A DNA stretch of 21,121 bases, from the NCBI GenBank assembly GCA_964447335.1, contig CAYUSA010000050.1, positions 1-21,121 on the forward strand, given 5' to 3'. Shown piece after piece: positions 9,088 to 15,915 of this stretch (the first letter of the stretch is position 1; the number at the start of each line of letters is the position of its first letter). Source of the stretch: HRBIN12 sp964447335. Lineage in GTDB: Bacteria; Actinomycetota; UBA4738; HRBIN12. Under the pieces are notes generated by a model that was not told where the DNA came from, searched no databases, and saw only the letters and a program-made list of their open reading frames with translations. The translations under genes were made by a program, and so were the position numbers.

Positions 9088-10476
9088 CTACGCTCCGTGC
9101 AGCGGCTTGCCGGCGAGCGCCATGTGCGCCTCGCCCACCGCCTCGGACAGGCTCGGGTGGGGGTGGATGAGGGCCGCGACCTCCGCAGGGACGGCCTCCC
9201 AGTTCACGATGAGCATCGACTCGGCGATGAGGTCGGTGACGTGCGGCCCGACCATGTGGACGCCGAGCACCGGCCCGCCGCCCTCGGCCGCGACGATCTT
9301 CACGATGCCGCCCTCGGCGAGGATGTTCGCCTTGCCGACGCCCTGGAAGTTGAACACCTCGACGTCGACCTCGTGGCCGCGCTCGACGGCCTGGGCCTCC
9401 GTGAGGCCGACCGAGGCGATCTCGGGGGTGCAGTACGTGACCCGCGGGATGCCCGTGTAGTCGATCTCGGGCACGTCGATGCCGGCGATGCGCTCGGCGA
9501 CGGCGTAGCCCTCGGTGAACGAGACGTGCGCGAGCTGCAGCGGCGTGGCCGCCACGTCGCCCACCGCCCACACGTGGGGCGCGCTCGTCTGCAGCTGTGC
9601 GTCCACCTTCACGAACCCCCGATCGAGCTCCACGCCGAAGGCCTCGAGCTCGAGGCCTTCGGTCACCGGGCCGCGGCCGACCGCGACGAGGCAGACGTCG
9701 GCCGCCACGGTCTCGGTCTTGCCCTTCGCCTCGTACGTGACCTCGACGCCGGAGCCGGTGTCCTTGACCTCCTTGACCGAGGCGCCGGGCACGCCCGTGA
9801 TGCCACGCTTGCGGAACGCGCGCGCGATCTCCTTGGAGACGTCGGCGTCCTCGAGCGGTGCGAGCGCGGGGAGCATCTCGAGCACCGTGACCTCGGCGCC
9901 GAACGAGCGGTAGAAGCTCGCCAACTCCAGGCCGATCGCGCCGGCCCCGATGATCACGGCCGAGCTCGGAGCCGGGCTCCACAGGGCCTGGTCGCTCGTG
10001 ATGATCCGCTCGGAGACCTCGAGACCAGGAAGGAGGCGCGGCCTCGAGCCCGTCGCGAGCACGACCTCCGCCGCCTCGATCGTCCGGCCGTCGACCTCCA
10101 CCTTCGGGCCCGGGAGGAGCTTCGCCGTCCCCTGGACGACCTCGACCTTGCGGCCCTTCAGCAGGCCGGTGACGCCCTTCACGAGCTTGTCGACGATCTT
10201 GTCCTCGAACGCTCGGATCTGCGGCCAGTCCGGCTCGCCCGAGGCCTTCACGCCCCATTCCTCGGAGCGGTTCACCGCATCCATCACCGCCGCGGACTGG
10301 AGCAGGGCTTTCGTCGGGATGCACCCCCGGAGCAGGCAGGTCCCGCCGAGGCGCTCGTCGCGCTCCACGAGGACGACGCGCTTGCCGAGCTGTGCGAGGC
10401 GCAGGGCGCAGGAGTAACCCCCCGTCCCCGCCCCGATCACGGCTACGTCGTAGGCGTCAGGCATCCGAACGACCAT
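9088..10476 (-). CDS. lpdA: Dihydrolipoyl dehydrogenase (E3)
   Basis: A 462-residue FAD disulfide oxidoreductase that reoxidises dihydrolipoamide with NAD+. Motifs: FAD-binding GAGTGG (15-20), redox-active disulfide in GGTCLLRGCIPTK (Cys47 and Cys52), a second dinucleotide-binding GAGAIGLE, VAVGRGP, and the C-terminal catalytic dyad in HPSLSE (His440, Glu445). It is the first gene of the E3-E1alpha-E1beta-E2-lipB operon and diverges from gcvT. E3 also serves as the L-protein of the glycine cleavage system, so this neighbour may be meaningful. Start: ATG 10476 and ATG 10464 are both in frame, and neither has a strong Shine-Dalgarno. The conserved fold begins right after the second. Confidence 0.96.
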   Translation of the reverse strand: MVVRMPDAYDVAVIGAGTGGYSCALRLAQLGKRVVLVERDERLGGTCLLRGCIPTKALLQSAAVMDAVNRSEEWGVKASGEPDWPQIRAFEDKIVDKLVKGVTGLLKGRKVEVVQGTAKLLPGPKVEVDGRTIEAAEVVLATGSRPRLLPGLEVSERIITSDQALWSPAPSSAVIIGAGAIGLELASFYRSFGAEVTVLEMLPALAPLEDADVSKEIARAFRKRGITGVPGASVKEVKDTGSGVEVTYEAKGKTETVAADVCLVAVGRGPVTEGLELEAFGVELDRGFVKVDAQLQTSAPHVWAVGDVAATPLQLAHVSFTEGYAVAERIAGIDVPEIDYTGIPRVTYCTPEIASVGLTEAQAVERGHEVDVEVFNFQGVGKANILAEGGIVKIVAAEGGGPVLGVHMVGPHVTDLIAESMLIVNWEAVPAEVAALIHPHPSLSEAVGEAHMALAGKPLHGA

Positions 10477-10494
10477 GCTACCGCCCGGATGCCG

Positions 10495-10500
10495 AACGTA
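10495..10500 (-). promoter_or_regulatory. Candidate -10 element for the lpdA operon
   Basis: On the minus strand the hexamer TACGTT (TANNNT pattern) lies 18 nt before the lpdA ATG 10476, giving a short predicted leader. No convincing -35 is visible. It overlaps the candidate gcvT -10 on the other strand. This is pattern-based only. Confidence 0.3.
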
Positions 10501-10504
10501 GGAT
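10499..10504 (+). promoter_or_regulatory. Candidate -10 element (leaderless start) of gcvT
   Basis: TAGGAT ends 7 nt before ATG 10512, the distance expected if transcription begins at or next to the start codon. The same bases contain GTAGGA at 8-nt spacing, so they could instead act as a Shine-Dalgarno. Two other genes here (18523 and 19397) show TAGGCT at nearly the same distance, which favours the promoter reading. No clear -35 is visible. Confidence 0.4.
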
Positions 10505-10511
10505 GTCGCCG

Positions 10512-11609
10512 ATGGACGAGGCGCTCCGTCGCAGCCCGCTCGAGGACGAGCACCGCGAGCTCGGCGCGAAGCTCGCCCCGTTCGGCGGGTGGCTCATGCC
10601 CATCGAGTACGAGGGTGTGCTCGCCGAGCACCGCGCGGTACGTGAGCGGGTCGGCATCTTCGACCTCTCGCATCTCGGCAAGGTGGATGTGCTCGGGTCC
10701 GGAGCGCTCGATGCGCTGCAGCGCACGCTCTCCAACGACCTGTCGCGCGTCGAGGTCGGCCGGGCGCAGTACAACCACCTGCTGAACGAGCGCGGCGGCG
10801 TCGAGGAGGACCTCATCGTCTACCGGATGGGACCCGAGCGCTGGTTCGCCGTGCCGAACGCCTCGAACACCGACATGGTCGTCGGGGCGCTGCGCGAGGC
10901 GGCCGGGCAGGACGCCGTCGAGCCGCACCCGGACTGGTGCTTCCTCGGCGTGCAGGGCCCGGCCTCACTCGAGGTCGTCGGCACCCTGTTCCCCCAGGCC
11001 GCCGACCTGCCGTACCTCGGCTGCGACGAGGTGGACTTCGAAGGCGCGAGGATCGTGCTCGCGCGCTCGGGCTACACCGGGGAGCTCGGCTTCGAGCTCT
11101 TCGGGCGCGGCGAGCTCGCCGCCGACCTGTGGGAGGAGCTCACCGAGGCGGGCGCGGCCTTCGCGATGGAGCCCTGCGGCCTCGGGGCTCGCGACGTGCT
11201 CCGCCTCGAGATGGGGTATCCGCTCTACGGGCAGGACCTCGGGCCCGAGCGCACGTCGCTCGAGGCCGGCATGGGTTGGGCGGTCGCGCTCGACAAGGGC
11301 GGGTTCACCGGACGCGAGGCGCTCCTGCGACAGCGCGAGCTCGGATCGCCGAGCCGGCTCCGTGGGCTCGCGACGGCCGACCGGCGGCACATCCCGAGGG
11401 CGCACCAGCCGGTGCTCGCGAACGGCGAGGTCGTCGGCGAGGTCACGAGCGGAACGTTCTCGCCGACCCGCGGCGCGGGGATCGCGATGGCCTACCTCAG
11501 CCCGGCGGACGCCTTCGAGCCGGGGGCCGAGCTCGAGATCGACATCCGCGGCCGCAGGGCGCCGGCCACCGTCGTGCGCACCCCGTTCGTGGACCGCAGC
11601 CCGCGCTGA
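10512..11609 (+). CDS. gcvT: Glycine cleavage system T protein (aminomethyltransferase)
   Basis: A 365-residue T-protein that releases ammonia from the aminomethyl-lipoyl H-protein and passes the one-carbon unit to tetrahydrofolate. Family signatures: FGGWLMPIEYEG (24-35), FDLSHLGKVDV (50-60), SGYTGELGFELF, PCGLGARDVLRLEMGYPLYGQDL and GEVTSGTFSP near the C-terminus. In the usual GG(V/I)xDD loop the first Asp is Glu99; the second, Asp100, which by my alignment matches the catalytic Asp of human T-protein, is kept. No gcvH or gcvP is in the window. It diverges from lpdA, whose product is the shared L-protein. Start ATG 10512 is preferred over ATG 10503 because of the TAGGAT/GTAGGA signal upstream. 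A GcvT-like folate enzyme with another methyl donor is a less likely alternative. Confidence 0.9.
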   Translation: MDEALRRSPLEDEHRELGAKLAPFGGWLMPIEYEGVLAEHRAVRERVGIFDLSHLGKVDVLGSGALDALQRTLSNDLSRVEVGRAQYNHLLNERGGVEEDLIVYRMGPERWFAVPNASNTDMVVGALREAAGQDAVEPHPDWCFLGVQGPASLEVVGTLFPQAADLPYLGCDEVDFEGARIVLARSGYTGELGFELFGRGELAADLWEELTEAGAAFAMEPCGLGARDVLRLEMGYPLYGQDLGPERTSLEAGMGWAVALDKGGFTGREALLRQRELGSPSRLRGLATADRRHIPRAHQPVLANGEVVGEVTSGTFSPTRGAGIAMAYLSPADAFEPGAELEIDIRGRRAPATVVRTPFVDRSPR

Positions 11610-11612
11610 GCG

Positions 11613-12311
11613 CTACGGCGCCCTCGCGGCGGCGATGAAGTCCTGGATCGACGCCCCCGCGAACTCGGTGCGGAGCAGGATCTTCGTGAGGAGCGCGGGC
11701 GTGCGAGGGCCGTCGGGCATCACCGCGACGACGACGTACAGCCCTGAGCTCGGGATGCCGACCTCGCGCGCCGGGCCATAACCGGGGGCGGCCACGAAGT
11801 AGGCCCATCGCGTCGGCGTGTCGCCGACCGAGCAGGTCCCGCGGCCGCGCGCGATGTAGTCGCCGGGGGAGTCGTGCGCGCCCGAGGCGTACGCCGGCAG
11901 GTGGTTCACGAGCACGGTCTCGCGCGCCGAGGTGCAGTCGCTCGAGCCCGTGATGAGGTCGAGGCCGCTCCGTGCAGCGGCCAGGTAGTAGTAGTCCGAG
12001 GGCACGCCCACGGCCGAGCCGTCCACCCACAGCGCCGCCATCCCTTCGCGGACGCGGCCGTCCTCCCACGCGCCGGGCCGGGGCCGCGCGATGAAGCCCT
12101 CGCGGGGGTCCCCCTCCTCGGCGGCGGGGATCGGTCGCCACCCATCGGGGATCAGCGCGCTGACCGGGCCCGCGGTGACCTCGCGGAAGGGACTGGGGGA
12201 TTCGCGGATCAGCAGGCCGGGGGCGCCGGCGGGGGGCGGCGGAGGCAGCGTCGCGGCGCCGCATCCCGCAGCGACCAGTGTGAGCACCAGGTAACCGATG
12301 ACCTTGCGCAC
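11613..12311 (-). CDS. Putative lipoprotein of unknown function
   Basis: A 232-residue protein starting at GTG 12311, supported by GGAGG about 7 nt upstream. It opens with a lipoprotein signal peptide: a positive start, a hydrophobic run, and lipobox VAAGC with Cys17 as the probable lipidated residue. A short Pro/Ala-rich tether (about 22-30) follows, then a soluble domain with PVSALIPDGWRPI, an aromatic YYYLAAARSGLD segment, two further Cys (SSDC and GTCSVG) that could form a disulfide outside the membrane, and a C-terminal helix (QDFIAAAR). I do not recognise a family. It is probably a surface-anchored extracytoplasmic protein. Its stop is 3 nt from the stop of convergent gcvT, and it diverges from the B12 riboswitch transcript. 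The frame continues upstream of GTG 12311, but that part overlaps the riboswitch and lacks a start signal. Confidence 0.75.
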   Translation of the reverse strand: MRKVIGYLVLTLVAAGCGAATLPPPPPAGAPGLLIRESPSPFREVTAGPVSALIPDGWRPIPAAEEGDPREGFIARPRPGAWEDGRVREGMAALWVDGSAVGVPSDYYYLAAARSGLDLITGSSDCTSARETVLVNHLPAYASGAHDSPGDYIARGRGTCSVGDTPTRWAYFVAAPGYGPAREVGIPSSGLYVVVAVMPDGPRTPALLTKILLRTEFAGASIQDFIAAARAP

Positions 12312-12328
12312 CCCGAGACCTCCCGCGG

Positions 12329-12334
12329 AGCATA
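12329..12334 (-). promoter_or_regulatory. Candidate -10 element for the lipoprotein gene
   Basis: On the minus strand TATGCT lies 17 nt before GTG 12311. A transcript starting about 6-7 nt downstream would just include the GGAGG ribosome-binding site. No good -35 is visible in the GC-rich sequence upstream. Confidence 0.35.
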
Positions 12335-12371
12335 GCCCCGGCGGCTGCGGCTCGCCAGCGAGGACCCCGGG

Positions 12372-12402
12372 TCGACACGGCGGTGCGCGCGCGCGGTAGC
12401 AT
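12372..12402 (+). promoter_or_regulatory. Candidate promoter of the B12 riboswitch/btuFCD transcript
   Basis: TCGACA (12372-12377, one mismatch from TTGACA) and TAGCAT (12397-12402, TANNNT pattern) are separated by 19 nt. The predicted start near 12409-12410 lies about 10 nt before the first helix of the riboswitch aptamer, as expected. The spacer is slightly long, so this is a plausible but unproven promoter. Confidence 0.45.
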
Positions 12403-12419
12403 CCGCCCGACAACTGCAG

Positions 12420-12626
12420 AGGTTTCGTGCCCTCGAGGTGCGCGGGCCGGCGGCAGCCGGTCCGGGCGGAGGCGGGGCGGGCCGATCTCGACCCCGCGAA
12501 CAGGGAAGCCGGTGAGAGTCCGGCGCGGTCGCGCCACTGTGACCGGGGAGCGAACCCGACAGAGCCACTGGGAGCGATCCCGGGAAGGGTCGGGGAAGCG
12601 TCGATCCGGGAGCCAGGAGACCTGCC
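12420..12626 (+). promoter_or_regulatory. Cobalamin (adenosylcobalamin-type) riboswitch aptamer
   Basis: The leader has the hallmark conserved blocks of this RNA class: ACAGGGAA (12500-12507), a hairpin GCCGG/CCGGC (12508-12512 with 12520-12524) enclosing TGAGAGT, then GCGCCACTGTGAC (12531-12543), and the B12 box AGCCAGGAGACCTGCC (12611-12626). A closing helix can form between AGGTTTC (12420-12426) and GAGACCT (12617-12623): 7 bp including one G-U. It sits directly upstream of a B12 importer, the classic target. Cobalamin binding should shut down btuFCD expression. Outer limits are approximate. Confidence 0.95.
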
Positions 12627-12646
12627 CCGAGGGAGCACACGGGTCG

Positions 12647-12663
12647 TCCTTCGCACGAAAGGA
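12647..12663 (+). promoter_or_regulatory. Probable Shine-Dalgarno-sequestering hairpin of the riboswitch
   Basis: TCCTT (12647-12651) can pair perfectly with AAGGA (12659-12663), which is the core of the btuF ribosome-binding site (AAAGGAGA, ending 5 nt before ATG 12671). The loop is 7 nt (CGCACGA). No U-run terminator follows, so control is probably at translation initiation. The loop also complements TCGTGC at 12425-12430 in the aptamer's first strand, a possible loop contact or alternative pairing. Stability was not calculated. Confidence 0.55.
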
Positions 12664-12670
12664 GACACCC

Positions 12671-13627
12671 ATGCGACCTTCCCGGTCGTGGCTCACCCGG
12701 TTCCTGCCGGCGCTCGTCGCCGTGGCGCTCGTCGGCGTCGCGTGCACGCAGGGGTCCGATGCCCCCTCGAACACCGATCCGTCGGTCTTGGTCACCGCCG
12801 AGGCCACGTTCCCAATCACGCTCGTCGACGACGACGGCGTCGAGGTGACGATCGCGGCCGAGCCCCAGCGCATCGTCACGTTCGCCCCCTCGATGACCGA
12901 GATCGTGTACGCGCTCGGCCTCGGCGACCGGCTCGTCGGGGTCTCGGGGCCGTTCGACGACTTCCCGGCCGAGGCGCAGCAGGTCGAGCAGGTGGGCGGG
13001 GCCGGCGACTTCGGCGTCGACCCGAACGTCGAGCGCGTCGTCGCGCTCGAGCCCGACCTGTTCCTCACGATCAGCGGCGGCGACGCCTGGAAGGCCGAGC
13101 TGCGCGACCTCGGCGTGCCGATCGTGACGCTGAACGCCACGGAGTTCGGCGATCTGCTCTTCGACATCATGACCGTGGGGATGGTGACCGGCGCCGAGCG
13201 GGAAGCGGAAGCGCTCGTCGACGACATGAGGAACCGCGCCGAGGACGTTGCGGCGCAGGTGACCGAACGAGTGAGTTGCTTCTTCGAGGTCTACTACCCG
13301 CCGCTCACCACGGTCGGTCCGAACACGTTCGTCTTCGACCTGCTGCAGATGGCCGGCTGCGATCCGGTCACGGCCGGCGCCGCGAGCGATTACCCGGAAT
13401 GGTCGGTGGAGGATCTCGTGGCCGACGGACCGCAGGTGTACCTCGCGACGCCCGAGTCGGCGAAGAGCCCGGCCGTGGTGGCCAGACGCCCCGGGTTCGA
13501 GGGGATCCCGGCGGTCGCCTCCGGACGGATCGTGCTCGTGGACGGCGATCTCGTGACGCGGCCGGGGCCACGGGTGGTCGACGGGCTCGAGCAGCTCGCG
13601 ACGGCCCTGCACGCGCCGGGGGACTGA
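12671..13627 (+). CDS. btuF: Cobalamin ABC transporter, substrate-binding lipoprotein
   Basis: A 318-residue extracytoplasmic B12-binding protein. A signal peptide (1-24) ends at a lipobox-like GVAC (Cys25), so it is probably lipid-anchored, as expected in a monoderm. An acidic/Thr-rich linker follows. The mature part is a class III periplasmic-binding-protein fold (PF01497): PQRIVTFAPSMTEIVYALGLGDRLVGVS (about 60-87), VGGAGDFGVDPNVERVVALEPDLFL, and a C-terminal lobe with FDLLQMAGC, SVEDLVADGPQVYL and IPAVASGRIVLVDG. A siderophore binder would look similar, but the cobalamin riboswitch directly upstream makes B12 or another corrinoid the strong choice. Start ATG 12671 has AAAGGAGA at 5-nt spacing. 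btuC follows after 1 nt. Confidence 0.93.
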   Translation: MRPSRSWLTRFLPALVAVALVGVACTQGSDAPSNTDPSVLVTAEATFPITLVDDDGVEVTIAAEPQRIVTFAPSMTEIVYALGLGDRLVGVSGPFDDFPAEAQQVEQVGGAGDFGVDPNVERVVALEPDLFLTISGGDAWKAELRDLGVPIVTLNATEFGDLLFDIMTVGMVTGAEREAEALVDDMRNRAEDVAAQVTERVSCFFEVYYPPLTTVGPNTFVFDLLQMAGCDPVTAGAASDYPEWSVEDLVADGPQVYLATPESAKSPAVVARRPGFEGIPAVASGRIVLVDGDLVTRPGPRVVDGLEQLATALHAPGD

Positions 13628-13628
13628 G

Positions 13629-14672
13629 GTGCGCGTCGGGGCGGGCCGCTACCGCCTCGTGCTCGCGCTGCTCGCGCTCGGGCTCCTCGCGTCGATGCTG
13701 CTCGCCGTGGGGCTCGGAGCGGTCGGCATCGCACCGGGCTCGGCACTGCGGCTCGTGGCGTGGAAGCTCGGCCTCGCCGACCGTCCGCGGGGGGTCTCGC
13801 ACGCGACCGAGATCATCTTGTTCCAGCTCCGTCTGCCGAGGGTCGCGCTCGCGGTGGTGGTCGGGCTTGCGCTCGCGACGAGCGGCACGCTGTTCCAGGG
13901 GCTGTTCCGGAACCCGCTGGCGGACCCGGCGATCATCGGCGTGTCCTCGGGGGCGGCGCTCGGGGCCGTGCTCGTCATCATCGCCGGGGGTGGGGCGCTC
14001 CTCGGCGGCCTCGGCGTCTCGGTCGCCGCCTTCGTCGGGGCTCTGCTCACCGCGTTCTTCGTCTACCGGCTCGCGCGGGTCGGGCCGACGGTCCACGTCG
14101 CGACCCTGTTGCTCGCCGGCATCGCGGTCGCGGCGGTGATCTCGGCGGCGATGTCGCTCGCGATGTCCTTCGCCGGCGAGGAGATCCGCAGCATCTACTT
14201 CTGGCTCCTCGGCGGGCTCTCGGCCCGGGGGTGGACCGCGATCTGGGTCGTGGCGCCGCTCGTCGGGCTCGGGGTGGCGGGCTCGCTGTGGATGATCCGG
14301 GATCTCAACCTCCTCGCGCTCGGAGAGGAGCGAGCGGCGCAGCTCGGCGTGGACGTCGGCCGGTTCAAGTGGCAGGCGGTCGCGCTGGGCGCCTTGCTCG
14401 CCGGGGCGGCGGTCTCGGTGAGCGGGGTGATCGGCTTCGTCGGGCTGATGACGCCGCACCTGCTGCGGATCGTCGTCGGAGCCGACCATCGGCGGCTGCT
14501 GCCCGCGGTGCTGCTCGCCGGGCCGACGTTCCTCGTCCTCGCGGATCTCGTCTCGCGCGTGGCGCTCGCGCCGCAGGAGTTGCCGCTCGGCGCCGTGACG
14601 GCGCTCGTCGGCGGTCCGTTCTTCCTGTTCCTGCTCCGGCGTGAGCGAAGGAGGGCCGGTGCCCCCGCCTGA
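13629..14672 (+). CDS. btuC: Cobalamin ABC transporter, permease
   Basis: A 347-residue FecCD/BtuC-family membrane protein, about ten hydrophobic segments, forming the B12 channel with BtuF and BtuD. Family motifs: LPRVALAVVVGLALATSGTLFQG, then FRNPLADPAIIGVSSGAALG (about 95-114), SIYFWLLGGLSARGW in the middle, GVIGFVGLMTPHLLR and GADHRRLLP, and the C-terminal GAVTALVGGPFFLFLLRR. It starts at GTG 13629, one base after the btuF stop, without a strong ribosome-binding site, so translation is probably coupled to btuF. The 3' end overlaps the start of btuD. Length is typical. Confidence 0.93.
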   Translation: MRVGAGRYRLVLALLALGLLASMLLAVGLGAVGIAPGSALRLVAWKLGLADRPRGVSHATEIILFQLRLPRVALAVVVGLALATSGTLFQGLFRNPLADPAIIGVSSGAALGAVLVIIAGGGALLGGLGVSVAAFVGALLTAFFVYRLARVGPTVHVATLLLAGIAVAAVISAAMSLAMSFAGEEIRSIYFWLLGGLSARGWTAIWVVAPLVGLGVAGSLWMIRDLNLLALGEERAAQLGVDVGRFKWQAVALGALLAGAAVSVSGVIGFVGLMTPHLLRIVVGADHRRLLPAVLLAGPTFLVLADLVSRVALAPQELPLGAVTALVGGPFFLFLLRRERRRAGAPA

Positions 14673-15915
14673 GCCGCTCCTCGCGCTCGAGGACGTGACG
14701 GCCGGATACGGTGCAGCGCCGCCCGCGCTCGACGGCGTCTGCCTCCAGGTCCGACCCGGGGAGGTCGTCGGGCTCGTCGGGCCGAACGGCTCGGGCAAGA
14801 CGACGGTCGTGCGGGTCGCCTCGCGCGCGCTGCGACCCTCCGCGGGGCGGGTGCTCCTCGCGGGCCGGGACCCGTACGCGATCGCCGGCCGCGAGGTCGC
14901 GAGGCTCGTCGCCGTCGTCCCGCAGGACGTCCTGCCGGCGTTCTCGTTCACCGCGCTCGAGATGGTCCTCATGGGCCGCACGCCGTACCGCTCGGCCTGG
15001 GGCGGCGGCTCACCGGAGGACTGGGGTCGCGCCCGTGCCGCGATGGTCGCTGCCTCGGTGCAGCACCTCGCCGACCGTCCGCTCGAGGAGCTGTCCGGCG
15101 GCGAACGGCAGCGCGTGGTGCTGGCGCAGGCGCTCGCGCAGGAGGCGCCGGTGCTGCTGCTCGACGAGCCGACGAGCCACCTCGACGTCCGGCACGTCGT
15201 CGACGTGCTGTCGATCGTCCGCGGCCTCGCCGAGGGGCGGGGCGTCGCGGTCCTCGCGATCCTGCACGACCTCAACGTCGCGTCGGTCGCGTGCGACCGG
15301 CTCGTTGTGCTCGACCGCGGGAAGGTCGTCGCCGAGGGCGATCCTGCGGCGGTCGTGACCGACGGGCTGCTGCGGGGCGTCTACGGCGTCGTCGCGGACG
15401 TCCTGCCCGACGACGTCACCGGCCGCCCGACCGTGCGTCTGCTCCCACCTCCCGCCGTCGCGGCGCCGATCGGCCGACGCGCGCACGTCGTCGGCGGCGC
15501 CGGTCGCGGGGCGCCGTTGCTGCGGCGCCTCGCCGAGGCCGGGTACGACGTGAGCGTCGGCGTGCTCCACGCGAGCGACACCGACCAGGCGGTCGCGGAG
15601 CGGCTGAACCTCGCGCGGGTGAGCGTGCCCCCGTTCAGCACGATCGATGCCGACAGCGCGAGCGCCTGCATGCGACTGATGGAGGCGGCCGACCTGCTCG
15701 TCGTGTGCGACGCGCCGTTCGGACCGGGCAACGTCGAGAACCTGCGGCTCGCGCTCACGGCGGCGGCGACGGGGGTGCCGGTCGTGCTGCTCGAGCAGGT
15801 GCCGATCGCCGAGCGCGACTTCACCGGCGGCGAGGCGACGGTGCTCTGGGAGGCGCTGCGGCGGGTGGCGACGGTCGCGGCGAGCTACGACGAGGTGGCC
15901 GTCGACGCCGGGTGA
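14659..15915 (+). CDS. btuD: Cobalamin ABC transporter ATPase fused to a C-terminal domain
   Basis: A 418-residue protein; typical BtuD-like ATPases are about 250-270. The N-terminal ABC domain has Walker A GPNGSGKT (41-48), Q-loop Gln89, signature LSGGERQ (145-151), Walker B VLLLDEP (165-171), D-loop SHLD and H-loop His203. After a Pro/Ala linker (about 262-271) comes an extra domain of about 145 residues (272-418). It opens with HVVGGAGRGAPLL, resembling a glycine-rich Rossmann-like loop, then VGVLHASDTDQAVAERL, LLVVCDAPFGPGNVENLRLAL and VPVVLLEQ. Its role is unknown to me; a nucleotide- or corrinoid-handling function is a guess. The start GTG 14659 is chosen for AAGGAGG 4 nt upstream; GTG 14641 is also in frame. 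Its 3' end overlaps the convergent kinase gene by 31 nt. Confidence 0.9.
   Translation: MPPPEPLLALEDVTAGYGAAPPALDGVCLQVRPGEVVGLVGPNGSGKTTVVRVASRALRPSAGRVLLAGRDPYAIAGREVARLVAVVPQDVLPAFSFTALEMVLMGRTPYRSAWGGGSPEDWGRARAAMVAASVQHLADRPLEELSGGERQRVVLAQALAQEAPVLLLDEPTSHLDVRHVVDVLSIVRGLAEGRGVAVLAILHDLNVASVACDRLVVLDRGKVVAEGDPAAVVTDGLLRGVYGVVADVLPDDVTGRPTVRLLPPPAVAAPIGRRAHVVGGAGRGAPLLRRLAEAGYDVSVGVLHASDTDQAVAERLNLARVSVPPFSTIDADSASACMRLMEAADLLVVCDAPFGPGNVENLRLALTAAATGVPVVLLEQVPIAERDFTGGEATVLWEALRRVATVAASYDEVAVDAG

Noticed and set aside
8986..10785. 599-codon plus-strand frame opposite lpdA and reaching gcvT
   Set aside because: Antisense shadow; the real proteins on both sides are unmistakable in other frames.
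12383..12670. In-frame extension upstream of btuF ATG 12671
   Set aside because: It overlaps the conserved riboswitch, and the ATG has an ideal Shine-Dalgarno and a signal peptide begins there.
13368..15275. 635-codon minus-strand frame opposite btuF, btuC and btuD
   Set aside because: Arg/Asp/Glu-rich shadow of three recognised genes.
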